Shown one piece after another: positions 26,041-33,778 of a stretch of DNA of 64,000 bases. The notes beneath the pieces were generated by a model. The model was given only the letters and a program-made list of their open reading frames with translations. It was not told the DNA's origin and ran no database searches. Both the position numbers and the translations under genes were made by a program. Source of the stretch: Streptomyces sp. CB02056 (GTDB lineage Bacteria; Actinomycetota; Actinomycetes; Streptomycetales; Streptomycetaceae); contig NZ_LIPD01000008.1 of the NCBI RefSeq assembly GCF_001905545.1, forward strand, positions 62,001 to 126,000. Reading direction: 5' to 3'. Each line of letters begins with the position of its first letter. The stretch's first letter is position 1.

Positions 26041-26070
26041 CTACGCGCGTAGCCGAAACCCGTCTATCCT
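26041..26070 (+). promoter_or_regulatory. deoD promoter with CTACGCGCGTAG operator
   Basis: The perfect 12-bp palindrome CTACGCGCGTAG (26041-26052) occupies the -35 position of a promoter whose -10 is TATCCT (26065-26070). The GTG of deoD follows the -10 by 7 nt, so the transcript is leaderless. The same palindrome occurs at deoC and add, with variants at deoA and the nucleoside transporter operon. Confidence 0.8.
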
Positions 26071-26077
26071 CTGACCC

Positions 26078-26899
26078 GTGAACGCTTCTCCTCAGTCGGT
26101 CGTCTCCGCCGACCCCTACGCCGCCGCCCAGGCCGCCGCCGAGCGCCTGCGCGAGCTGACCGGTGCCGAGCGGCACGACGTCGCCCTGGTGATGGGCTCC
26201 GGCTGGGTGCCGGCCGCCGACGCCCTGGGCGAGACCGTGGCCGAGTTCCCGGTCACCGAGCTCCCGGGCTTCCCCGCCCCCGCCGTCGCCGGCCACGCCG
26301 GCACGATCCGTTCGGTGAAGATCGGCGACAAGCGCGCCCTGATCTTCCTCGGCCGCAACCACTACTACGAGGGCCACGGCGTGGCCACCGTCGTCCACGG
26401 CGTGCGCACCGCCGCCGCGGCCGGCTGCGGCATCATCGTGCTGACCAACGGCTGTGGCGGCCTGCGCCAGGGCTGGACCCCGGGTCAGCCGGTCCTGATC
26501 AGCGACCACATCAACCTGACGGCGGACTCCCCGATCGTCGGCGCGAACTTCGTCGACCTCACCGACCTGTACTCCAAGCGCCTGCGCGAGCTCTGCCGCG
26601 AGATCGACCCGTCCCTGGACGAGGCCGTCTACGTCCAGTTCCGCGGCCCGCACTACGAGACCCCGGCCGAGGTCAACATGGCCCGGGTCATCGGCGGCGA
26701 GCTGGTCGGCATGTCCACCACCCTGGAGGCCATCGCCGCCCGCGAGGCCGGCAGCGAGGTGCTCGGCATCTCCCTGGTCACCAACCTGGCCGCCGGCATG
26801 ACCGGCGAGCCGCTCAACCACGCCGAGGTGCTGGAGGCCGGCAAGGCCTCCGCCGAGCGCATGGGCGAGCTGCTGGCGAAGGTCCTTGAGCGGATCTGA
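26078..26899 (+). CDS. Purine nucleoside phosphorylase (trimeric NP-II type)
   Basis: Phosphorolyses purine (deoxy)nucleosides to base plus (deoxy)ribose-1-phosphate. The 273-residue protein has the trimeric PNP signature: phosphate-binding 'LVMGSGW', 'LIFLGRNHYYEGH', 'LTNGCGGLRQGWTPG', 'FRGPHYETPAEV', the Met/Thr of 'LVGMSTTLEAIAAR' and the base-contacting Asn in 'LVTNLAAG'. This is the PunA/DeoD2-like class, not hexameric E. coli DeoD. GTG start at 26078 is set by the promoter spacing. Ribose-1-P produced here is the substrate of the mutase encoded next. A strong terminator follows. Confidence 0.94.
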   Translation: MNASPQSVVSADPYAAAQAAAERLRELTGAERHDVALVMGSGWVPAADALGETVAEFPVTELPGFPAPAVAGHAGTIRSVKIGDKRALIFLGRNHYYEGHGVATVVHGVRTAAAAGCGIIVLTNGCGGLRQGWTPGQPVLISDHINLTADSPIVGANFVDLTDLYSKRLRELCREIDPSLDEAVYVQFRGPHYETPAEVNMARVIGGELVGMSTTLEAIAAREAGSEVLGISLVTNLAAGMTGEPLNHAEVLEAGKASAERMGELLAKVLERI

Positions 26900-26925
26900 C
26901 GCCCGGCGGGCGCAGAATCATGACT

Positions 26926-26980
26926 GACGGGGCCCACGGGCGGCGTGATCCGCTGATCACGCCCTCCCGTGGGCCCCGTC
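26926..26980. terminator. Two-tier hairpin terminator behind purine nucleoside phosphorylase gene
   Basis: A 15-bp perfect outer stem (26926-26940 with 26966-26980, GACGGGGCCCACGGG and its complement) encloses a separate 9-bp perfect inner stem (GGCGTGATC 26942-26950 with GATCACGCC 26955-26963). Its stability and position 27 nt after the stop make it a strong terminator. Confidence 0.85.
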
Positions 26981-27002
26981 CGCATGCGCGACCCCCTTCC
27001 TT

Positions 27003-27062
27003 GCGGAACCCTCCGGTCCCAGCGGAACCCTCCCGACCCACAGCGGAACCTCCGGCCGACAC
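27003..27062. repeat. Three direct repeats before the phosphomutase gene
   Basis: GCGGAACC(C)TCC-(G/C)G-(T/A)CC-type units start at 27003, 27022 and 27043, spaced 19 and 21 bp, about two helical turns. They fill the space between the upstream terminator and the ribosome binding site of the phosphomutase gene, where its promoter must lie. Either an operator array or a leader feature. Confidence 0.55.
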
Positions 27063-27089
27063 ACCGACGCACGTCCCCATGGAGCTGGC

Positions 27090-28814
27090 ATGACGCAGGC
27101 ACCCACCACCGACCTCCTCGCCCGGGCCCGGACCTGGCTGGCCGAGGACCCCGACCCGCAGACCCGCGAGGAGCTCGCCGCCCTGCTGGCCCGGGCCGAG
27201 GCCCCGGAGGTCGAGACCGACGGCAAGCTCGCCTGGGCGGAGCTCGCCGAGCGCTTCTCCGACCGGCTCCAGTTCGGCACCGCCGGCCTGCGCGGCGAGC
27301 TCGGTGCCGGTCCGATGCGGATGAACCGCGCCGTGGTGATCCGGGCCGCCGCCGGCCTGGTCGCGTACGTCAAGCAGCAGGGCCTGGGCGACCTGGTCGT
27401 CATCGGCTACGACGCCCGCCACAAGTCGTACGACTTCGCCCGCGACACCGCGGCCGTGGTGGTCGGCGCCGGCCTGCGCGCCGCGCTGCTGCCGCGCCCG
27501 CTGCCGACCCCGGTGCTCGCCTTCGCCGTCCGCCACCTGGGCGCGGCCGCCGGCGTCACCGTCACCGCCAGCCACAACCCGCCGCAGGACAACGGCTACA
27601 AGGTCTACCTGGGCGACGGCTCGCAGATCGTCCCGCCGGCCGACGCCGGGATCGCCGCCAGGATCGACGCGATCGGCTCGCTGGACGACGTCCCGCGCGC
27701 CGCGTCGGGCTGGGAGGTGCTCGGCGAGGAGGTCATCGAGGCCTACCTGGACCGGGCCGTCTCCATCGTCGACGAGCACGGCCCGCGCGACCTGGAGGTG
27801 GTCTACACCCCGATGCACGGCGTCGGCCGCGACACCCTGGTCGCCGCGTTCCGCCGGGCCGGCTTCCCCGCGCCCACCGTGGTCGCCGAGCAGGCCGAGC
27901 CCGACCCGGACTTCCCGACCGTGGCCTTCCCCAACCCGGAGGAGCCGGGGGCGATGGACCTCGCCTTCCGCACCGCCGCCACCGTCGGCCCGGACATCGT
28001 GATCGCCAACGACCCGGACGCCGACCGCTGCGCGGTGGCCGTCCCCGTCAACGGCAACGCGGCCGGCGCCGGCAACGGCACCTCCGGCTGGCGGATGCTG
28101 CGCGGCGACGAGGTCGGCGCGCTGCTCGGCTCGGCCCTGGTCGCGAAGAAGGCCGAGGGCACCTTCGCCACCACCATCGTCTCCGCCACCCTGCTCGGCC
28201 GGATCGCCGAGGCCGCGGGCCTGGGCTACGCCGAGACGCTGACCGGCTTCAAGTGGATCTCCCGCGCCCAGGGCCTGCGCTACGGCTACGAGGAGGCGCT
28301 CGGCTACTGCGTCGACCCGCAGGGCGTCCGGGACAAGGACGGCATCACCGCCGCCCTGCTGGTCGCCGAGCTGGCCGCCACGCTCAAGAAGTCCGGCCGC
28401 ACCCTGTCCGACCTGCTGGACGACCTGGCGCTGGAGCACGGCCTGCACGCCACCGACCAGCTCTCCGTCCGGGTCCAGGACCTCTCGCTGATCGCCGACG
28501 CCATGCGCCGCCTGCGCGAGCAGCCGCCGACCGTGCTGGCCGGCCTCCGGGTGACCCGCGCCGACGACCTGTCGGCCGGCTCCGCCGAGCTGCCGCCCAC
28601 CGACGGCCTGCGCTACTACCTGGCCGGCGAGGGCGTCCGCTCCGCCCGCATCGTGGTCCGCCCCTCCGGCACCGAGCCCAAGCTCAAGTGCTACCTGGAG
28701 GTCGTCCTCCCGGTCGCCTCGGCCGCCGACCTGGCCCCGGTCCGCGAGCGCGCCGCCGCCCTGCTCGCCACCGTCAAGCGGGACCTCGCCGACGCGGCGG
28801 GCATCACCGCCTGA
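27090..28814 (+). CDS. Phospho-sugar mutase, probable phosphopentomutase
   Basis: Alpha-D-phosphohexomutase superfamily, 574 residues, the length of the PGM2/phosphopentomutase-like subgroup. Motifs: 'LQFGTAGLRGELGAGPMRMN', the phosphoserine loop 'TASHNPPQDNGYK', Mg-binding 'NDPDADRCAV', sugar-binding 'GYEEALGYCVDP' and phosphate-binding 'VRPSGTEPKLKCYL'. Located between purine nucleoside phosphorylase and deoC, it most likely converts (deoxy)ribose-1-P to the 5-phosphate, filling the DeoB step; a phosphomannomutase label would rest on weaker evidence. ATG at 27090 has GGAG 7 nt upstream. Cytosolic; monocistronic between two terminators. Confidence 0.88.
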   Translation: MTQAPTTDLLARARTWLAEDPDPQTREELAALLARAEAPEVETDGKLAWAELAERFSDRLQFGTAGLRGELGAGPMRMNRAVVIRAAAGLVAYVKQQGLGDLVVIGYDARHKSYDFARDTAAVVVGAGLRAALLPRPLPTPVLAFAVRHLGAAAGVTVTASHNPPQDNGYKVYLGDGSQIVPPADAGIAARIDAIGSLDDVPRAASGWEVLGEEVIEAYLDRAVSIVDEHGPRDLEVVYTPMHGVGRDTLVAAFRRAGFPAPTVVAEQAEPDPDFPTVAFPNPEEPGAMDLAFRTAATVGPDIVIANDPDADRCAVAVPVNGNAAGAGNGTSGWRMLRGDEVGALLGSALVAKKAEGTFATTIVSATLLGRIAEAAGLGYAETLTGFKWISRAQGLRYGYEEALGYCVDPQGVRDKDGITAALLVAELAATLKKSGRTLSDLLDDLALEHGLHATDQLSVRVQDLSLIADAMRRLREQPPTVLAGLRVTRADDLSAGSAELPPTDGLRYYLAGEGVRSARIVVRPSGTEPKLKCYLEVVLPVASAADLAPVRERAAALLATVKRDLADAAGITA

Positions 28815-28829
28815 TCCCCGCGCACACGT

Positions 28830-28865
28830 GGAGGGGCCCGCCGGTCGTGACCGGCGGGCCCCTCC
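28830..28865. terminator. Bidirectional terminator, 17-bp stem
   Basis: Perfect 17-bp inverted repeat GGAGGGGCCCGCCGGTC (28830-28846) with 28849-28865, between the convergent phosphomutase gene and the membrane-protein gene. It serves both. Confidence 0.88.
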
Positions 28866-28882
28866 GTGACGTTTCCGCGGTG

Positions 28883-29563
28883 TCAGACCGCGATGACGGT
28901 GATCAGCGCGACCAGGCCGAGCAGGGTGGGGGCGATGACCCACCAGCACCAGCGGACCTCGACCGGGCCCGCGGCGGCGGGGCGGGCGGCGTTGCGCTCG
29001 GCCAGCTCCTGGAGGACGGCGGTGACCTGGTCGGACCAGGCGCGGGTGGGGTCGGGCGAGCCCTGGACGACCGGGTTGGTCCGCTTGGCCATCCCCAGCC
29101 CCAGGCCGGTCCGGGAGGCGTGCTCGGCGGCGCTGGGGTTCTGCGCCCGGGTGGCCCGCTTGCGCTGCCGCAGCGATACCGGCACCGCCCAGACCTGGAA
29201 CTTCTTCCCGCCCGCGAGCAGCTCGACCGAGTACCCCGCGCGCAGCGCGTCCACCGAGGCCCACGGCGCGACGACGGTCCGCCACGGGTTGCGCACCACC
29301 AGCCGGTCGCGGCCGGCCGTCACGGCCGGGCGCAGCGTGTACGCGATCACCGGGAAGGCGAACACCGGCACCGCGGCGAGCGAGACGTACGGCGTCTTGC
29401 CCGTCCCGCTCACCACCGCGTCGCCGATCAGCCAGGCGGCGACCACCAGCAGCAGCACTCCGGAGATCACACCGGGGACAGAGCGGTACACGCGGTCCGC
29501 GTACTCGGGCTCCCCGTCGGGGGCGGCGGGGCCCTGGCCGGGCTTGCCGTCGGAATCGGTCAT
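28883..29563 (-). CDS. PH-domain membrane protein (bacterial PH type)
   Basis: A 226-residue integral membrane protein of unknown role. Two membrane helices at about 28-51 ('VPGVISGVLLLVVAAWLIGD') and 59-78 ('YVSLAAVPVFAFPVIAYTL') are followed by a bacterial PH-like beta segment ('DRLVVRNPWRTVVAPWASVDAL', 'FQVWAVPVSLRQRKRATR'), a charged linker and a C-terminal helix ('WVIAPTLLGLVALITVIAV'). This layout is common in actinobacteria. ATG at 29563 follows CAGAAT by 7 nt, probably leaderless. It is divergent from deoC but has no operator of its own that I can see. Confidence 0.8.
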   Translation of the reverse strand: MTDSDGKPGQGPAAPDGEPEYADRVYRSVPGVISGVLLLVVAAWLIGDAVVSGTGKTPYVSLAAVPVFAFPVIAYTLRPAVTAGRDRLVVRNPWRTVVAPWASVDALRAGYSVELLAGGKKFQVWAVPVSLRQRKRATRAQNPSAAEHASRTGLGLGMAKRTNPVVQGSPDPTRAWSDQVTAVLQELAERNAARPAAAGPVEVRWCWWVIAPTLLGLVALITVIAV

Positions 29564-29638
29564 GTCGACGATTCTGCCCCATGCCCCTCACCCTGAGGTC
29601 TCGGTCCGGCCACGAATGGCAGGTGCCCTGGCGGCCCA

Positions 29639-29657
29639 CTACGCGCGTAGATATGCT
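29639..29657 (+). promoter_or_regulatory. deoC promoter with CTACGCGCGTAG operator
   Basis: The perfect palindrome CTACGCGCGTAG (29639-29650) is one base before TATGCT (29652-29657), which lies 6 nt before the GTG of deoC. The operator therefore sits in the spacer directly against the -10, a position suited to repression. The transcript is leaderless. Confidence 0.8.
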
Positions 29658-29663
29658 GCTCTG

Positions 29664-30656
29664 GTGACTATGTCCACTGTTGCAGCCAATGCCCTCGGCG
29701 TTGCGGGCAGCGGCCTTCAGGACGTTGCTGCGTCCGAGGCCTCGCTCCGCCGGTTCCTGCACGGCCTGCCCGGCGTCGACCAGGTCGGCCTGGAGGCGCG
29801 TGCCGCCGCTCTCGGTACCCGCTCGATCAAGACCACGGCGAAGGCGTACGCCATCGACCTGGCGATCTCGATGATCGACCTGACCACGCTGGAGGGCGCG
29901 GACACGGTCGGCAAGGTGCGCGCACTGTGCGCCAAGGGCAGGACCCCCGACCCGACCGACCCGACCACCCCCCGCGTCGCCGCCATCTGCGTCTACCCGG
30001 ACATGGTCGCCACCGCGAAGGCCGCCCTGGAGGGCACCGACATCCAGGTCGCCTCCGTGGCCACCGCCTTCCCGGCCGGCCGCGCCGCCCTCCCGGTCAA
30101 GCTCGCCGACACCGCCGACGCGGTGGCCGCGGGCGCCGACGAGATCGACATGGTGATCGACCGCGGTGCCTTCCTCTCCGGCCGCTACCTCGACGTCTTC
30201 AACGAGATCGTGGCCGTCAAGGAGGCGTGCAAGCGCCCCGACGGCAGCTCCGCCCACCTCAAGGTGATCTTCGAGACCGGCGAGCTCCAGACCTACGACA
30301 ACGTCCGCCGGGTCTCCTGGCTGGCGATGCTGGCCGGCGCCGACTTCATCAAGACCTCCACCGGGAAGGTCGCCGTCAACGCGACCCCGCCGGTCACCCT
30401 GCTGATGCTGGAGGCGGTCCGCGACTTCCGCGCGGCCACCGGCGTCCAGGTCGGCGTCAAGCCCGCCGGCGGCATCCGCACCACCAAGGACGCCATGAAG
30501 TACCTGGTGATGGTCAACGAGACCCTCGGCGACGACTGGCTGACCCAGCACTGGTTCCGCTTCGGCGCCTCCAGCCTGCTCAACGACCTGCTGATGCAGC
30601 GCCAGAAGCTGGCCACCGGCCGCTACTCCGGCCCCGACTACGTGACGGTGGACTGA
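29664..30656 (+). CDS. deoC: Deoxyribose-phosphate aldolase
   Basis: Cleaves 2-deoxyribose-5-phosphate to acetaldehyde and glyceraldehyde-3-phosphate. The 330-residue class I aldolase has the Schiff-base lysine in 'ADFIKTSTGKVAVN', the second lysine in 'VGVKPAGGIRTTKDA' and the Asp in 'ADEIDMVIDRGAFLSG'. It is longer than the E. coli enzyme, as is usual in actinobacteria, with about 60 extra N-terminal residues. GTG at 29664 is set by the leaderless promoter; ATG at 29670 is the alternative. Two ALDH-family genes follow in the same operon (5-nt gap, then overlap) and can take up the acetaldehyde. Confidence 0.95.
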   Translation: MTMSTVAANALGVAGSGLQDVAASEASLRRFLHGLPGVDQVGLEARAAALGTRSIKTTAKAYAIDLAISMIDLTTLEGADTVGKVRALCAKGRTPDPTDPTTPRVAAICVYPDMVATAKAALEGTDIQVASVATAFPAGRAALPVKLADTADAVAAGADEIDMVIDRGAFLSGRYLDVFNEIVAVKEACKRPDGSSAHLKVIFETGELQTYDNVRRVSWLAMLAGADFIKTSTGKVAVNATPPVTLLMLEAVRDFRAATGVQVGVKPAGGIRTTKDAMKYLVMVNETLGDDWLTQHWFRFGASSLLNDLLMQRQKLATGRYSGPDYVTVD

Positions 30657-30661
30657 TCACC

Positions 30662-32158
30662 ATGGCCAAGAAGAAGAACACCGAGGAGCCCGTGGCCAAG
30701 CCCGCCGGCGGCCTCTTCGCCTACGCCCCGGCCCCCGAGTCGCCGGCCGCCGCGGGCGACATCGCCACCTCCTACGGCCACTTCATCGGCGGCGAGTTCG
30801 TCGACTCCTCCGGCAACGAGGCCCTGAAGACGGTCAACCCGGCCACCGAGCAGGTGCTCGCCGAGTTCGCCCAGGGCACCGAGGAGGACGTGGACCGCGC
30901 GGTCGCCGCCGCCCGCAAGGCCTTCGCCGACTGGTCGGCGCTGCCCGGCAGCGAGCGCGCCAAGTACCTGTTCCGGATCGCCCGGATCATCCAGGAGCGC
31001 AGCCGCGAGCTGGCCGTGCTGGAGTCGATCGACAACGGCAAGCCGATCCGCGAGACCCGCGACGTCGACCTGCCGCTGGTCGCCGCCCACTTCTTCTACT
31101 ACGCGGGCTGGGCCGACAAGCTGGACTACGCCGGCTTCGGTCCCAACCCGAAGCCGCTGGGCGTGGCCGGCCAGGTCATCCCGTGGAACTTCCCGCTGCT
31201 GATGCTGGCGTGGAAGATCGCGCCCGCGCTGGCGACCGGCAACACGGTCGTCCTGAAGCCGGCCGAGACCACCCCGCTGACCGCGCTGCGCTTCGCCGAG
31301 ATCTGCCGCCAGGCCGGTCTGCCGAAGGGCGTCGTCAACATCGTCACCGGCGACGGCCGCACCGGCGCCGCGCTGACCTCCCACCCGGACGTCAACAAGG
31401 TCGCGTTCACCGGCTCCACCCCGGTCGGCCGCGCCATCGCCAAGCAGCTGGCCGGCACCCGCAAGAAGCTCTCGCTGGAGCTGGGCGGCAAGGCCGCGAA
31501 CATCGTCTTCGACGACGCGCCGATCGACCAGGCCGTCGAGGGCATCGTCAACGGCATCTTCTTCAACCAGGGCCACGTCTGCTGCGCCGGTTCGCGCCTG
31601 CTGGTCCAGGAGTCCGTCCAGGACGAGCTGCTGGACGCCCTGAAGCGCCGGATGGGCACCCTGCGGGTCGGCGACCCGCTGGACAAGAACACCGACATCG
31701 GCGCCATCAACTCCGCCGCGCAGCTGGCCCGGATCACCGCGCTGACCGACGCCGGCGAGGCCGAGGGCGCCGAGCGCTGGTCGCCGGAGTGCGAACTCCC
31801 GGGCACCGGCTTCTGGTTCAAGCCGACCCTGTTCACCGGCGTCAGCCAGGCCCACCGGATCGCCCAGGAGGAGATCTTCGGCCCGGTCCTGTCGGTGCTG
31901 ACCTTCCGCACCCCCGCCGAGGCGGTCGAGAAGGCCAACAACACCCCGTACGGCCTCTCCGCCGGCATCTGGACGGAGAAGGGCTCGCGCATCCTCTGGA
32001 TGGCGGACCGCCTCAGGGCCGGCGTGGTCTGGGCCAACACCTTCAACAAGTTCGACCCGACCTCGCCGTTCGGCGGCTACAAGGAGTCGGGCTACGGCCG
32101 CGAGGGTGGCCGCCACGGTCTGGAGCCCTACCTGAATGTCGAGGCCCTCGATGTCTGA
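30662..32158 (+). CDS. Aldehyde dehydrogenase in the deoC operon
   Basis: Oxidises an aldehyde, by context acetaldehyde from DeoC, with NAD(P)+. The 498-residue protein shows the full catalytic set: Asn in 'VIPWNFPLLM', cofactor site 'FTGSTPVGRAIAK', general-base Glu in 'LELGGKAANIV', nucleophile Cys in 'NQGHVCCAGSRL' (two adjacent Cys), and 'EEIFGPVLSVL', 'SPFGGYKESGYGREGG'. The first 35 residues are a Lys/Ala/Pro-rich extension. ATG at 30662 starts 5 nt after the deoC stop, implying coupling. Its 3' end overlaps the next ALDH-like gene by 8 nt. Confidence 0.94.
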   Translation: MAKKKNTEEPVAKPAGGLFAYAPAPESPAAAGDIATSYGHFIGGEFVDSSGNEALKTVNPATEQVLAEFAQGTEEDVDRAVAAARKAFADWSALPGSERAKYLFRIARIIQERSRELAVLESIDNGKPIRETRDVDLPLVAAHFFYYAGWADKLDYAGFGPNPKPLGVAGQVIPWNFPLLMLAWKIAPALATGNTVVLKPAETTPLTALRFAEICRQAGLPKGVVNIVTGDGRTGAALTSHPDVNKVAFTGSTPVGRAIAKQLAGTRKKLSLELGGKAANIVFDDAPIDQAVEGIVNGIFFNQGHVCCAGSRLLVQESVQDELLDALKRRMGTLRVGDPLDKNTDIGAINSAAQLARITALTDAGEAEGAERWSPECELPGTGFWFKPTLFTGVSQAHRIAQEEIFGPVLSVLTFRTPAEAVEKANNTPYGLSAGIWTEKGSRILWMADRLRAGVVWANTFNKFDPTSPFGGYKESGYGREGGRHGLEPYLNVEALDV

Positions 32159-33053
32159 TGTCGCAACGCGTCTTGACGTCTTCAAGACCTACAAGCTGTA
32201 CGTCGGCGGGAAGTTCCCGCGCTCCGAGAGCGGGCGGGTGTACGAGGTGACCGACTCCAAGGGCGAGTGGCTCGCCAACGCCCCGCTGGGCACCCGCAAG
32301 GACACCCGTGACGCCGTCCTGGCCGCCCGCAAGGCGGTCAAGGGCTGGGCCGGCACCACCGCGTACAACCGCGGCCAGGTGCTGTACCGGGTGGCCGAGA
32401 TGCTCCAGGGCCGGCGCGAGCAGTTCGCCGCCGAGGTGGCCGTCTCCGAGGGCATCGGCCCGAAGAAGGCCGCCGCGCTGGTGGACGCCGCGATCGACCG
32501 CTGGGTCTGGTACGCGGGCTGGACCGACAAGGTCGCCCAGATCGCGGGCGGCGCCAACCCGGTCGCCGGTCCGTACTTCAACCTCTCCTCCCCGGAGCCG
32601 ACCGGTGTGGTCGGGGTCGTCGCCCCGCAGGCCGGGTACGGGCACTCGCTGCTCGGCCTGGTCTCGGTGATCGCCCCGGCGATCGCCACCGGGAACACGG
32701 TCGTGGTCGCGGCCGCCGCGGACGCCCCGCTGCCCGCGCTGTCGCTGGGCGAGGTGCTGGCCACCTCGGACGTCCCGGGCGGCGTGGTCAACATCGTCTC
32801 GGGCCGGACCGCGGACATCGCCCCCACCCTGGCCTCGCACCAGGACGTCAACGCGCTGGACCTCACCGGGGCCATCGCCGCCGACGGTCCCGGCGCGGCG
32901 TACGCGCTGGAGGCGGCCGCCGCGGATACCCTGAAGAGGGTGGTCCGTCCGGCGCTGGACCCGTTCGCCCAGGACTGGACCAATGCGCCGGGTACAAAGC
33001 GGCTACTCTCGTTCCTGGAGACGAAGACGGTCTGGCACCCGAAGGGGATCTGA
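32151..33053 (+). CDS. Truncated aldehyde dehydrogenase-like partner lacking the catalytic domain
   Basis: A 300-residue protein homologous to the N-terminal and NAD-binding part of ALDHs ('YKLYVGGKFPRSESG', 'VVGVVAPQAGYGHSLLGL', 'VIAPAIATGNTVVV', 'ALDLTGAIAADGPG'). The Asn of the PWN motif is replaced (PQAG), the E-LGG motif and the whole Cys-bearing catalytic domain are missing, and the chain ends in a short unique tail ('FLETKTVWHPKGI'). It cannot be a working dehydrogenase by itself. It overlaps the full-length gene by 8 nt, keeps normal codon bias and has no internal stops, so a regulatory or structural subunit is more likely than decay. Confidence 0.85.
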   Translation: MSDVATRLDVFKTYKLYVGGKFPRSESGRVYEVTDSKGEWLANAPLGTRKDTRDAVLAARKAVKGWAGTTAYNRGQVLYRVAEMLQGRREQFAAEVAVSEGIGPKKAAALVDAAIDRWVWYAGWTDKVAQIAGGANPVAGPYFNLSSPEPTGVVGVVAPQAGYGHSLLGLVSVIAPAIATGNTVVVAAAADAPLPALSLGEVLATSDVPGGVVNIVSGRTADIAPTLASHQDVNALDLTGAIAADGPGAAYALEAAAADTLKRVVRPALDPFAQDWTNAPGTKRLLSFLETKTVWHPKGI

Positions 33054-33133
33054 CCTCCGGTACTCCGGGTAACAACTCCACAGACTGGCCGTCCCCAGTG
33101 CCCTCACCCCCCCAGGGCCCGGACGGTCACAGG

Positions 33134-33170
33134 ACGGACCCGCGCCTCTCCCCCCCTGGCGCGGGTCCGT
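33134..33170 (+). terminator. Terminator of the deoC-ALDH operon
   Basis: Perfect 13-bp stem ACGGACCCGCGCC (33134-33146) with 33158-33170 around an 11-nt pyrimidine-rich loop, 80 nt after the last ALDH-like gene. The remaining gap to 33311 shows nothing else. Confidence 0.8.
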
Positions 33171-33311
33171 CGGCGTTCCCGGGGTGCTCCCGCCGTCGGC
33201 CCGTCGACTTTCGTCACCCGCGCCGCCGACTTTCGACGCTCCCGCCCGCCCCACCGGCCCGGCCAGAATCACCGGTGACGGAGACGGCCGGGGGAACGAC
33301 CGGGGGGACGC

Positions 33312-33722
33312 ATGGGCGAGTTCATCGGCGAGCTGACGGCACTGTTCGCGGACGGCTTCTACCGCACGTGGCACGTGGCCCGCACCAGGCGGCGGCTGGC
33401 CGCGGGCCGCCCGGTCAGGGTGCCCTGCTCGGCCCGGTCCGAGCGGCAGCCCGACTACGTCAACGGCAGCCTGCGCATCAGGCCCGGCACCGGCACCGTG
33501 GCCCTGGTCACCCGCGACACCGGCCGGTGCGAACTGCCCGCCGGCGGGACCTTCCACGAGCCCGAGCCCGACACCTGGCACAGCCCGGACTGGGCCGCCA
33601 CCGCCTACCGGCCGCCCGGCGCCGACGAACCGGTCTACCTCCAGGTGGACAGCCGCTACCTGCCGATGGTCCACGTCGCCCTCGCCGACCCGGCGTCACA
33701 GTCGAAGCCAGGGGCGCGGTAG
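33312..33722 (+). CDS. Small conserved-type hypothetical protein
   Basis: A 136-residue protein. An amphipathic N-terminus ('FIGELTALFADGFYRTWHVA') is followed by a beta-rich domain ('YVNGSLRIRPGTGTVALVTRD', 'WAATAYRPPGADEPVYLQV', 'YLPMVHVAL'), a pattern like DUF2550-type or PH-like beta domains; assignment is uncertain. ATG at 33312 has GGGGGA 5 nt upstream. It is 56 nt from the uridine kinase gene, which has its own promoter. Confidence 0.7.
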   Translation: MGEFIGELTALFADGFYRTWHVARTRRRLAAGRPVRVPCSARSERQPDYVNGSLRIRPGTGTVALVTRDTGRCELPAGGTFHEPEPDTWHSPDWAATAYRPPGADEPVYLQVDSRYLPMVHVALADPASQSKPGAR

Positions 33723-33778
33723 AAGGTCCGCCCCGGCCGGTTTCGGCAACCGGCCGGGATGCGTCAGACTGGTGTCCC

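Noticed and set aside
32151..33053. Considered a pseudogene fragment of an aldehyde dehydrogenase
   Set aside because: It has an intact frame, normal codon bias, an overlapping start with its neighbour and a unique C-terminal tail, which argue for a maintained gene.
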